From Cruorifilaria tuberocauda (Eukaryota > Nematoda > Chromadorea > Rhabditida > Onchocercidae): DNA of 64,000 nucleotides. Positions 50,882 to 64,000 of this stretch are shown here, piece by piece; position 1 is the first letter of the stretch, and every line of letters starts with the position of its first letter. The stretch covers positions 1 through 64,000 of the forward strand of contig JABVXU010000206.1 of NCBI GenBank assembly GCA_013365365.1. Reading direction: 5' to 3'. Made by a program: the position numbers and the translations under genes. The notes under the pieces were generated by a model that did not search any database, was not told the origin of the DNA, and worked only from the letters and a program-made list of their open reading frames with translations.

Positions 50882-52257
50882 TTTTCGATTTTTCATAGTA
50901 TTTTTGAAATCAATTGTATTCTATATTGAAAGTATTTTTTAAATTATTACATAAATTTTCTTTTTCGTTACTTTTTCATGCATTTTGGAAATTATTTTCA
51001 AAGTTATTTCCATTTCGTAACACTTTCATACATTTTTCCAATGGAATTGTATAATTTGATTGCAGGCAATCAGAATGCAAGCATATATTTTAAATTGATT
51101 GATTGAATTCAACAATCGATGATGCTATTTAGCTATAATGCCATTTGAATGAAATTTAGGCTAACTTATTCAACGAACCCTTTAAGTGTCGATGATTTTC
51201 ATTCCTCATAAATGAACGTATGATTTATCAGTGCTTACATAATCGTTTTTTTTTTTCGAATGATATGATTACATTTCTATTATTCCTTCTTGTCTTTTCC
51301 CTTTTCGTCCTTTCAAATGTAAACATGCCCATATGAATGCTGAAATAGTATTTCACAGTTTAACAAGTATTGATCAAATGTAAAAATTGAAAATGTAAAA
51401 ATTATTTTGAAGATGAAATGAAATTTATGGAGCAATAAATTAAACTAGAAAAATAAATTTTTTTTTTTAATTTTTACAATACTAAGAATTACACACAGTG
51501 ATTAATTAATAGTTATAAATTTTATTGTAGTAAAGTAAATTCGCATGTTGTAAAGTAAAACGTAAATAATAGACAATTATTGCAAACGCATGGAAATATT
51601 AAAAAAACTGATTTTTCCTTTTCATTAAAATAAAAAAAAGTAATTAAATTTTCTGCAATAAGTTTTATCGAAGTGAAAAATACTTCGATAAGCTTTTTTT
51701 TCCTCTTTACCTTTCTTCATTTCAATATCATTGTATTATTTAATAATTGTTACGCTAATCTACCGTTCATGCTAAACATCAATTTCAGCAACTTCACCAA
51801 AAAATTTAGTAATTATTTTCCAAATGAGTAAACGAATAAATAAGTAAATGAGTAAATCCCAAAAGTGATTATTGTTTATATTTCAATCAATTATTACATT
51901 CATTCCTAATAGCGTTTATTACGATTATTACTGTAACTATAGTAATTATTACAAGTTATTATCATTATTACATTGTTGTATTTATTATTCGATTAACTCG
52001 TTTACTTGTTTGAATGATTTCTTTATTTCCGTCTTTATGCCATTTCTTTTTCAGTTTTATCATGCTTTGTCAATCTTATCATGCTTTGATAGTAATTGCT
52101 CGATATTCTCTTCCAAGTGTTAAATTAGTTATTTTGATCGTTTACGTTTATTTCTAAACTATGAAATAACAAGTTTTACAATTTCCTTCTTTTTCAATAT
52201 TCTCAGGTTGTATTTGAAGAGAATGTTCGTAACAAGGAACGATCATTTCTTCTTTCT

Positions 52258-52269
52258 TTCTCTTCTCTT

Positions 52270-52306
<37 letters not shown>
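52258..52306. repeat. CT microsatellite
   Basis: CTTCT units grading into a pure CT run. The minus-strand open frame across it (52154-52351) encodes an Arg-Glu repeat and is an artefact. Confidence 0.9.
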
Positions 52307-52710
52307 TTGTATTGATAAGAATTTACAAACAAAATGAATCCTTTTCCGCATTTCTTACTCACTTTTTTATTTTTCACAAAATAATATTAAAGAATATAAT
52401 TTGTTATCACTGTAAAATATTCACTGAAAGATAAGAATGTTGCAATTAACTTAGCTTAATCTTTTCTCAAATGCTTCTTCAGATCTCATAATGTTACAAT
52501 GTATGAAATGAATTAAATTAAAATAAAACTTATCATGATAAACAAAGAGATTAAATTCCATTCAAATATTATATTTGACAAAAGGAATTTTAAAGAATGA
52601 AAATAAATTTCCAATTTTCAATGTTTTATATTAGAAATTAAAATTGTTTAATTCTCGAATACACTTGCTTTCGACAACTTTTATTATTGCATTCCGTTAA
52701 ATTGTTATAA

Positions 52711-52799
52711 GAGAGGTAGAGAAAGAGAGAGGGAGAAGAAGAGGGAGAGAGAGAGAGAGAGAGGAGAGGAGGGAGCGGAGAAAAAGGGAGAAGCGGATA
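52711..52799. repeat. GA-rich tract
   Basis: Nearly 90 bases of purine-rich sequence with a pure GA core, 400 bases after the CT tract. CT and GA tracts this close can pair as inverted repeats. Confidence 0.85.
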
Positions 52800-53879
52800 G
52801 AAATAAATTGATTTTCTGGAAATTTCTGGAAAAGAAAAGAACAAAATTTAACAACATAGAAATAAGCAGCACAGCCTACCTCCTACCAACGTCCGAAATC
52901 ATCACTATACCTTTTGATTTACAACCATAATGTTGTACGTATCAACTCCTAATGGAACTTACTTAACGTTAACTCAATGAATAAATTCACCGGTAGATCG
53001 TCGATGGCGGGAAAGGCTGGGATATTTCTTTTTGGTTAATTTAAGTTTGAATTATAATTCCCGCTCTAATTTGAATTCATTTAAAATTTCTGAACAATAA
53101 TACTAGATAATAGAGAGAGAGATTTGAAGTGGGAAATATTTTCCTTCAAAGAAAATAATAATTGAGATGGTGAGAAGAGTTAGAAAATCGATATATCACC
53201 AGTTTAGGCAGTGGAAGTGCGATCGTTTCAGATTTCTATTACACGAAATGGATAATATTTGGGGATGGTTTTACGAAGGGTCACAGATTCATGCAACGGT
53301 CATATGGTTGCACCATTATCGTCATTATCGGATGGATTATTACACTGAAACAACGCTGAAAAGCTATCGGCAATCATTTCTGATAAGTAATTATTGATCT
53401 CTCTGTTAATCTTAATCAATATTGTTATTCCTGATATACTGATATATACATTTAAATCTTTGATTATTATTATTAACTATCACTTTTATCATATAAGTTT
53501 CACTTGCACTATTCCTTCATAATTATTTAATTACCTACTAACTGTTTATTAATTATCTGCTTTATATTATTCACTACTTATTTACCAGTATTTTTTATTC
53601 CTATCAGCGTACTTACATCATTTATTGTTTTTTGATTTACTTGTTCATTCATTCATTCAGTCATTCTTCTTCTATTATATTTGTTACTTATATGTTCATA
53701 AATTTTTTACGCATTCAACGATTTAATAATTTAATGCTGCGCGATTGCATTTTTAAGTATAAATTTATTACGGCTTTAATTGATTGAAAAATTTACACAA
53801 CTTTTATCATTTAGCATTTAAATTTTCGATATACTCATATTGTTCGTACCGTATCTATCAGTGACATATAATGATAATC

Positions 53880-53888
53880 TTCATTCAG
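53880..53888 (+). promoter_or_regulatory. probable trans-splice acceptor of fath-1
   Basis: TTCATTCAG ends 27 bases before the fath-1 start codon, with no upstream exon needed. A spliced-leader acceptor is the simplest reading. Confidence 0.5.
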
Positions 53889-53915
53889 GATATCTCATTT
53901 CGATAAGTCCAAGTG

Positions 53916-56900
53916 ATGATAGTGAATGATGCTGAGAGCGATAATCTGAGAGCAGATAAGGATATCAAGAAATTTTGTAACTTACGAGAACGACCGTTAT
54001 TATTACGATTTAATGGAATATTATATGATATAGCATTGTTTGCATCGAAACATCCTGGTGGACAGAAGGTTTCTTCAATTTATTTTTGTTTTTGTTATTG
54101 TTATTTTCTTTGAGATATTTCAAACGAAAGAGATTTAAATTAGAAAATAAATTTATGCAGTAATTTTGTGAAATCAATTTTGGGAAAGCAAATAGGATAA
54201 TGAAAGGTATCATCAAATCATTCCACCAATCGAAGTGATCTAACAGTAACCTTGTAAAGCATTCAATATATGAATACTGCATAATTTTATCTGGCGCTGT
54301 GAGTATTGCGTAGAAAATTGTCGTAGAATTTAAACAGTATCATACCAGAAGTCATATTTAGAGAAAACTGACTTTTGTGTCATGTTTTAAATATTTGATC
54401 AAAGGGAAATAACCAAAGATAAGTGAAGATAAGGATAAGCTATTATTATAATTGAAGGTAATAATTATAAACATACAATGATGTAATGTTTTTGTGATTG
54501 TATATTGATAAATTTTTTTTTATTATTTTGTTCAGGTACTTAAACATTTAGCTGGTGAAGATATTGATGAATATATGAATGGTAGTAAGCGTATCCTTGG
54601 TGTTAAACATGCACATTCAGCAGCTGCTTATCGAATACTGAAAAAATATGCCGTCGACAATCGTTACGAGGTTTATTGCTTTGGTTAAAATATATTATAT
54701 GTTTCAGATTTCTCTAAAAGTAATAAGCATTTTGATAAATGATATATGTTTTCTTTTCCTTAGAGCTAAATAATTTTTCGACATAAAAATGACTGATTGT
54801 AAATGATAGTAGTTTTCTATCGGAACTTTCTTATAGCTGATATATCCAAATTTCAAGTCATGATTGAGAGCAGTCAGAAAGTGAGTATTAGTCACTTTGC
54901 TGGTATATGATAGTTGTCGATAATATTTGAATATGAATGATAATTTATTAATGACATTGTTCAATTAAATACTGGAAAATTAAATAAGAAATATTTATCA
55001 GATTCGGTGAAGCAAGATGTTATCAACTGCGTAGTGCAATATTTCGAATTTTAATTAAAATAATCACTATTCAAATTCAAATTTGTTGAAAATTTCTATG
55101 CCTCTGAAATCTCGTGGAAGAAAGTTATCATTTAAGATGGAATGAGTTTGCATATTATATCACTCCCGGATGCTACAGGTGGCAGAAATTCTAGATATTA
55201 ATCGAGGTTCCAGACCATTTGTGACTTTAATTTATACCAGAAAATTTTGATAAAAATTTGAATATTACTTAACAAGTTACCAATGTGATAGTATACTTGT
55301 AATGAATTTTCAATCTTTGTTTTTGAAGGGAGACGATGAATTATTATCTAATAAGCCGATTTTAAATAAGGTTGGCTATTTGGGTGATCGATATTGGACT
55401 TGGATCCATCAACCATACGATGGGACACTTCGATTGTTCGAATCAGATTTTCTGGAGAATATGACTAGAACAAGTTGGTGGATAGTACCACTTGTTTGGT
55501 TGCCTTTGGTAATCATTTTCACAATGCGCGCTTTCACAATAATTTTCGAACGCTATGGTGATTTTTGCTCCCATTCTTAAAATACATTTTTTTTAATGAT
55601 TAAATTTCCAATTACAGTAAAGTCATCATCAATAATTAATTAGAGACCAAGTTTCGTTATCTTAATTGCGTAGAATTTATTTCTGAAATATATTTCTATA
55701 TCTGTTTTAAATATAAAATAATGCTCCGAGTATGATTTTAAGAAATTTATGACATCGACTTAAGAGAAACTTGGAGGCATTCTATATATCGATTACATGT
55801 AGTGTTCTGAAACAATGATTTTGTTAAATTTCCAAAATTTTCTGATATTTTCTAATATATAAATTTCTGATATCTTATTTATTGATGCTTCATCTCATGC
55901 TTATATTTGCAGAATTTTTGTACGGCCTTATTATTTGGACAATCTTTTTTACATTAGGTGTTCTTGCATGGACTCTTCTGGAATATCTCCTTCATCGTTT
56001 TGCATTCCACTGGAAACCGAATCCAGAATCACGGTTTCAAATCACGTTGCATTTCCTATTGCATGGTTTGCATCATAAAGTTAGATTTTCAAATATTTTC
56101 TCATTTTTCGTTACAAATTCATGTCCTTTTCGTTCTCAATTATTCTTTCTACAAAGCACTGATTTATTAATAATTGCTGTGAAAGTTTTATTGTAAATGA
56201 TTTTCTTACTTTTAAATGTAAAATTATTCAGACTTCCACACTTCTCATCCGATTGATTTTGTTAACCGAAAAATTTTTTCGGTTTAAATCCATGAAACTT
56301 AAACATTCAATTTCGATTAAATAATGAATATTCCGAAGAGGAGTAAGCTATGAACTTATCATTTATAAAGAAGTAATATTTTCCAGACACCAATGGACGG
56401 TGATCGTTTGGTTTTCCCGCCAGTGCCGGCAGCTCCGATTGTTGCACTTTTTTATTATCTATATACTTCGTTACTCCCCTACGAGGTATTTTGTTGTTTT
56501 GGAGCTGGTAAACTGTTTGGTTATGTCATTTACGACTGTTCACATTACTATTTTCATCATGCCGATCCGTTGCCAGGAACAAATCTACACTTTCGAAAAG
56601 CCTATCATAATAATCATCATTTCAAACATTTCGACCTAGGTATATTTTACTTCAATTTTTAGTTTTTTTATAATGATCTCCATTCCTGTTTATAAAATAC
56701 GCCGCTTTTTTATAAATGGAAAACTAAATCAAATTGATGAAATAATAGCGAAATAAGGACTCTCTGCTTGGTTTCATCTCATGTACTCAATGAAAGATAA
56801 TTGAAATTTATGCAATTTTCGTATTTAGAACTCACAATATTACCGTTTGTTCTATTATCCATTTTTTGGTGCAACATAGCATAACCCTAACAATCTTTTC

Positions 56901-57141
56901 TTGTTTTCTAAAGATATAGTTAATTTTTTCATTCTCTTTTTATATCGTTTTTTTTTATTGGAGGAAGTTACATAAGGGGTTTTTTTTGGCCTAGATTTTT
57001 GGGAAATATTAGGAAACAATTTTGCCAAAAAAGTGTAGTAAAGGGTAACAGACTTTCAAACTTCTTTTTTTTTTAGCTTTTGGGATATCGACTGTTTTAT
57101 GGGATTATGTTTTTAACACAGTTGGCGCAGGGCCACTATGA
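53916..57141 (+). CDS. fath-1: fatty acid 2-hydroxylase
   Basis: Six exons: 53916-54068, 54536-54670, 55329-55557, 55913-56079, 56387-56639 and 57077-57141 (stop TGA 57139-57141). They sum to 1002 nt, 333 residues, and all phases close. The N-terminus is a cytochrome b5-like haem domain with HPGG at residues 46-49 and a second His in KHAHSA (76/78). The rest is a membrane di-iron hydroxylase of the FA2H/Scs7 family, with His motifs HRFAFH (200-205), HGLHH (223-227), HYYFHH (281-286) and HNNHH (302-306), set among hydrophobic segments near 147-165 and 175-198. The family adds a 2-hydroxyl group to fatty acyl chains used in sphingolipids and acts in the endoplasmic reticulum membrane. Translation is taken from the ATG at 53916. 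The triplet before it, GTG, is open but not a usual start. The last junction gives DLAFGIST where I recall DLGFGIST in relatives, a small change. Confidence 0.95.
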
Positions 57142-58082
57142 TGAAGTTTCATTATCTTACATAATTCATGAATTTCTGTTCATTCGGGTATTTTTAAAGA
57201 TTAATTTCATATTTTGCTTGTTATTCAAAACATATCCAACTTTATTTTCTGAACTTGCTGCTCTAATTTATAAAAGTTTTTCATTTTTTTAAACTTGTAA
57301 TACTCATTACGTTGTCATAAAATATTTTGTAAAATATGTTGTTAACATGTAATTATCATCATATTGCCCTTTAATTCAATCGTATACTGCAGCGTTTAAT
57401 TTTAACACCGTTATTCGCAGGAAAAACATAATGATTTGTTTCATCAATTATAGTATGAAGTAAGCGTTGCAATTCTATTAATATCTAAAAAACGCGCTAT
57501 AATTTAGGAATAGAAGAAAGCGTGAATTTTTGAACAGCGAAAAATAGCTCAATTGAAATATTCTTGATCAGTCATCGAAAAATCAAAAATCTATAAATTA
57601 TTATAGATTTTTGATGTTCTCTAAGTTCTTAAATTTGTCCGGTTCAATTTTGATGCTAAATATACTCACTATGTAAGAAATATAGCTCATTATGTAAAAT
57701 TTTACAACATGGTATTTTAATTTTATAAGGTGAAATCTATTAATTGCTCTTTGTCCTTTATTCTGATATTTTATAGAAAAAGTGAGAAACATTTTGATAT
57801 ATGTTGTGCCAACTGTTCAATAAAGCTATACTTAACAGAAAATCATCGCAAACAGAGCAATAATGATACAATGATATAAGATGGGATGCATTAAATGCAA
57901 TTCTTATCTAATTTATGTATAAATTACACTTGTCAGTTTGTGGTTCAACTCACATATCGTTCCTTAGTTTATTAATTAAGAAAAAAGGCAAAACTCAACA
58001 TGATGATCTAACATATCAAGAATGGTTACAATAAAAAAGTACGTTTTTCGATTTGGTAATTTATATATATTACTAACTCTGG
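57142..58082. other. 3' region of fath-1, no gene seen
   Basis: AT-rich sequence after the fath-1 stop. The nearest clear AATAAA is around 57818, about 680 bases downstream, so the 3' UTR is either long or uses a variant signal. The minus-strand open frame 57601-57792 looks like chance. Confidence 0.5.
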
Positions 58083-58546
58083 TGTAACTGAGTTCTCCTT
58101 GTTTCCGGAGATGGGTTAAGAAGATCATCCAAATGAGAGAGAGTTTTTAGGTGGAATTCGAGGTGAGGCGGGAATTAAACAAGACGCACTTCCTCCTTAT
58201 GACTGACTTATACAGTCGGTACAGTAAGCGGTACAGTTTTAGCAGCTTTTACTGACGATATTCTGAAGGACCACAGACTGAATGAATAGGATGTGATCGC
58301 CAGATATGGAGGACATGGCAGCTTTTCCCTTATCAATTTATCATTAAATCCAAAATACCAAGGGTTCCTTGCCAAGAAACGGATATTATGAATTCAAGAA
58401 TATGTTCTTGCTCAAGATCTGTTTCCCATGGGATTAGTTGTTTTCACAAGGTGACGATTAAGCACTGTTCGTCGGGAGACTACTTCCTGGTGATGTGCAG
58501 GCGGAAGAACCTGCAATGTCGAGCGGGTGAGGTGCGGGGTATTACA
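58083..58546. mobile_element. possible solo LTR or other degenerate repeat element
   Basis: A 464-base block clearly richer in G and C than its surroundings, with no open frame. It begins TGTAAC and ends ATTACA, the TG...CA type of ends seen in long terminal repeats. The five bases on each side (TCTGG and GAGCA) do not match, so there is no target-site duplication to support it. It could also be a non-coding RNA or conserved regulatory block. Confidence 0.3.
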
Positions 58547-59186
58547 GAGCAGATTGATTAACTTTTAGAATATTTTAATGATATTTATAGTTATAACAAA
58601 TTGATTTACAGGTATTTGGTGTGTAATGTATTTGAAGTTTTATTTGGACAAGGAAGGGAACAGAATTTATACCCTAAAAGTAAGTTAATGTATGGATATC
58701 ACTTATTAATAAACTACCGAATATCGGAAAACTCAGTAAGTTGAATTTTTAGAAGTTATCACTATAAATTTTTTCCTGGAAAGCGGATTAGACATGGTAA
58801 TTGGACTCAATAATTTATCACTGTTGGAAGATGTAAATAAAGATTGTCTATGATTTATTGTAATTGAACAAATATTTCATAATCCATCAGATGTTTTCGT
58901 TGTTATATAACTCATGAAAGTAGTTGGAAATTTAAATTATTTGGATGAATGGAAACATAATCTGATGATAAGATTGCGAAAGAATGGCAAGATATATGTC
59001 AGCGATATTATCACATGATTTTTCTTAAGATAGTAAATATTTGAGATTAGAATAATCATTAGTGTTAATGACTGCTTCGGAAGTTGTAACTTCACGTTAG
59101 TAATTACAATGATATTTATTTATTTATATCAAAATAGTTATCAACGCTCGCTATATAATTTGCGTTCTAATAATACTAGGAATAAT
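58547..59186. other. non-coding, no feature seen
   Basis: AT-rich sequence between the GC-richer block and the small candidate genes. ACTAG at 59175-59179 (taatactag) could be the splice or trans-splice acceptor for the ATG at 59187. Confidence 0.45.
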
Positions 59187-59513
59187 ATGTATGTTTCGGC
59201 ACATCGAGAGCGAGTGCTATTAATGAGCTCTATCGGTAATGTCGATTTTTCAAAATTAAAAGATTCCAGCTGATGCATTTCCCTAATCTTCTTCGCTTCT
59301 ATATGTATCTAATCAGATTTGAGAAAGCTACCTTATTAGTTCAGGAAAATATAACCTGGGGTGTTCTTATAGGGCACAGATCCCCAAGGTCGACAAACGC
59401 AAAGCGCTCATCCAGCTCGTTTTTCACCCGAAGACAAGAATTCGAAATATAGAATAATTATCAAAAAACGTTTTGGTATTTTGCCGACGATGCAACCGAA
59501 GCCAGTTTATTAA
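59187..59513 (+). CDS. candidate 60-residue protein, two exons
   Basis: Exon 59187-59235 ends with the strong donor G|GTAATG in phase 1. It joins an exon starting at 59380 (GGGCACAG acceptor) and running to the TAA at 59511-59513. The product begins [10 protein letters not shown], passes [20 protein letters not shown] and ends in a basic segment then [14 protein letters not shown] do not recognise it. Codon use is ordinary for this genome. The second exon is also open in other frames for part of its length, so the frame is not proven. Alternatively the exon may end at 59475 and splice to the MLVWEW exon, making one longer protein with the next entry. Confidence 0.35.
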
Positions 59514-59558
59514 TTCACGAAACAAAAGCTTTGGAAGATCACAAATACAGGTTTTATT

Positions 59559-60077
59559 ATGTTAGTTTGGGAATGGCGACGGAAATGGCGACAGTATCTT
59601 CGTAATAGGCGGCCACGATCACGTTTAACATATCAGCAAATAACAAAAAGGTTAACTAAGTATTCTTTAAGAATATTTAGAGTTTCAAGAACATTTAGAG
59701 CTTAAGAATATTTCGGAATATTTAACGTTCTGAACCATGCTACTTATGCTGTTTTTTATGCATTTTACAAATGCATTTTACGCTGTCCTAAATTTTGCGA
59801 GTTTTTTGATTATTTGATCCTGACGAAGTATCTGTAGGAATCGTTAACTATCAAATATTTTTTAGTCATCAGTCTTGTAAATTTCACTACTCTTTTTCGT
59901 TTCAGGTATACAAGAGTTTCATTCGTCCTCTTCGTCTTAGGATGGCACGTTATTGGTTTTGTTATATGGAGAAAAGTAGAGAAATTGAAAAAGGATAATC
60001 CGCAGGAAAGAGTTTCATTAAGTGAAATACCCAAGAAAGGTTTTATAGAATTTGCAGAGGAAGAAAAAAGAGTTTGA
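59559..60077 (+). CDS. candidate small single-pass membrane protein, 87 residues
   Basis: Two exons, 59559-59650 and 59906-60077 (TGA 60075-60077), joined by a 255-base intron with GTTAAC and TTTCAG borders in phase 2. The N-terminus is very basic (WEWRRKWRQYLRNRRPRSR). One hydrophobic segment covers residues about 36-51 (SFVLFVLGWHVIGFVIW), followed by KVEKLKK and an acidic end (EFAEEEKRV). An acceptor-like AATACAG lies eight bases before the ATG. I do not know the family. A short basic N-terminus plus one membrane segment resembles many small mitochondrial inner-membrane proteins, which is only a guess. It follows the preceding small ORF by about 45 bases, so the two may be one operon or one gene. 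Confidence 0.5.
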
Positions 60078-60259
60078 AGACAGTGAGTGAGGACGGTAAT
60101 GATCCCACTGTAACCCACTCAAATTTTGGAATTTCATTCAAACAGGATTATAAATCTTTGTGCCATTAATGCTACCTTTTTCATTCTCTCGGCGTCTCAT
60201 TTTTATATTTTGATGATTGATGATGATACATCGCCATTCCTCGTCCAAATATCTTTCTG

Positions 60260-60265
60260 AATAAA
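60260..60265 (+). terminator. candidate poly(A) signal after the small membrane-protein gene
   Basis: AATAAA 183 bases after the stop of the 87-residue ORF and 45 bases before the next small ORF. Confidence 0.35.
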
Positions 60266-60309
60266 ATTTCTCATAATTGTGATGTTACGGCTCACGCATA
60301 CTGATCCTA

Positions 60310-60459
60310 ATGGATTTCAAACCAGTCACTATAGCAAATCCGAACTTGGACTGGTCGCATTACATCACTCCATGGTTTACATTCTCATCCTTGCTCTACT
60401 ATTACATAGCGTTTTTATGCGGACAGTGTGCACTGGAAGATGAAGTGCTACGGCAATAA
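60310..60459 (+). CDS. candidate 49-residue membrane microprotein
   Basis: An intact single-exon frame from ATG to TAA. The product starts MDFKPVTIANPNLDWSHYIT and contains one aromatic-rich hydrophobic segment (FSSLLYYYIAFLCG) followed by a charged C-terminus (ALEDEVLRQ). Base composition is more balanced than in the flanks, which suggests selection. Against it, no AG lies between the AATAAA at 60260 and the ATG, so there is no obvious trans-splice acceptor for its own mRNA. An in-frame stop at 60280-60282 bars an N-terminal extension. Unknown family. Confidence 0.33.
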   Translation: MDFKPVTIANPNLDWSHYITPWFTFSSLLYYYIAFLCGQCALEDEVLRQ

Positions 60460-60923
60460 GTGATTACGGGAGTAACGGACGCTTAATCTTAATTTTTTTG
60501 TTGAGTGCTATTGTCCCTTCTTTATGCTTCTAATGGCTTACTAGAAGTTTCTCCCGACAAATGTAGGTGTACACTTTCCTTTTTTACATTACATATATTT
60601 ATGCTCGCATTATAGAAAATGGTTAAAGAATATCACGGCTCTCTGCCTGTAATGATTCAATTAGTTTTTCTCCCAAGATGAATACATGAGATGTAGAAAA
60701 TTTCTGGTATGCCAGTAGCATTTAGAAATAGCAGAATCAAAGGGGAAGTATATGTGCGGCATATTGTAGCGAAAGGTGCAATAAATAATGCAAAGTATTA
60801 ATGATCAATATAGTAATAAAGCGTAACAAAATAGGAAATTAATAAAACAACAAAAAAGTGAAAATTCCTTTCCTAACTGAAAGGAAACAATCTGACGGGG
60901 GGAAAAAAGCTTATCTGCTATTA
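60460..60923. other. 3' region of EF-1alpha, convergent with the small genes
   Basis: Holds the 3' UTR of the minus-strand EF-1alpha gene and the end of the plus-strand small genes. No further gene seen. Confidence 0.55.

Positions 60924-64000
<3,077 letters not shown>

Larger units (their letters stand above)
49273..53879. other. intergenic region upstream of fath-1
   Basis: Mostly AT-rich with no recognised exon. It contains an ATT repeat (50856-50881), a CT tract (52258-52306), a GA-rich tract (52711-52799) and a stretch of more balanced composition (52860-53400) with a 76-codon open frame at 53167-53397 of unclear status. Confidence 0.55.

Noticed and set aside
52154..52351. Minus-strand open frame with Arg-Glu repeats
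   Set aside because: Translation of a CT microsatellite.
59810..60118. 102-codon minus-strand open frame
   Set aside because: Overlaps the second exon of the plus-strand small membrane protein; the plus strand has matching splice signals and the better protein.

Overview
The window is a piece of nuclear DNA from a parasitic nematode, most likely a filarial worm (Onchocercidae). The base composition is very AT-rich. Genes are split by many introns with GT...AG borders and TTTCAG or TTAG-type acceptors. The reconstructed paramyosin (879 residues) and elongation factor 1-alpha (464 residues) look like the filarial proteins. No bacterial genes, tRNA, rRNA or CRISPR array was recognised. The species cannot be fixed from sequence reading alone.

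Layout, left to right. (1) 1-5918 holds no recognised exon, only simple repeats. (2) 5919-8194, plus strand: the last three exons of a small cysteine-rich, GPI-anchored Ly6/uPAR-type protein resembling the ODR-2/HOT family; its signal-peptide exon was not found. (3) 10778-21321, minus strand: the complete paramyosin gene (unc-15) in 17 coding exons that join in frame. (4) 21322-26662: a 5.3 kb divergent intergenic region rich in CT/GA microsatellites, with a cluster of CCGG sites. (5) 26663-41470, plus strand: a tandem C2-domain protein with a long Ser/Thr/Pro-rich N-terminus carrying three R-x-L-P-x-x-P motifs. One of its introns has a GC donor and one exon junction is unresolved. (6) 44937-49268, plus strand: a type II membrane protein with a C-terminal olfactomedin domain (colmedin/UNC-122-like, but without visible collagen repeats). 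(7) 53916-57141, plus strand: fatty acid 2-hydroxylase (fath-1), six exons, complete. (8) 58083-58546: a non-coding, GC-richer block with LTR-like ends. (9) 59187-60459, plus strand: two or three very small candidate genes, possibly a mini-operon of short membrane proteins. (10) 60924-63813, minus strand: the complete elongation factor 1-alpha gene in seven exons.

The genes do not form one pathway. Paramyosin builds the muscle thick filament. The C2 and olfactomedin proteins are plausible synapse or neuromuscular junction components. FATH-1 makes 2-hydroxy fatty acids for sphingolipids, and EF-1alpha serves translation. Exon coordinates come from reading splice signals and checking that reading phases join. 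Every junction in paramyosin, fath-1 and EF-1alpha closes in frame. The least certain parts are the C2A-C2B linker, one exon of the olfactomedin gene, and the small genes near 59-60 kb.
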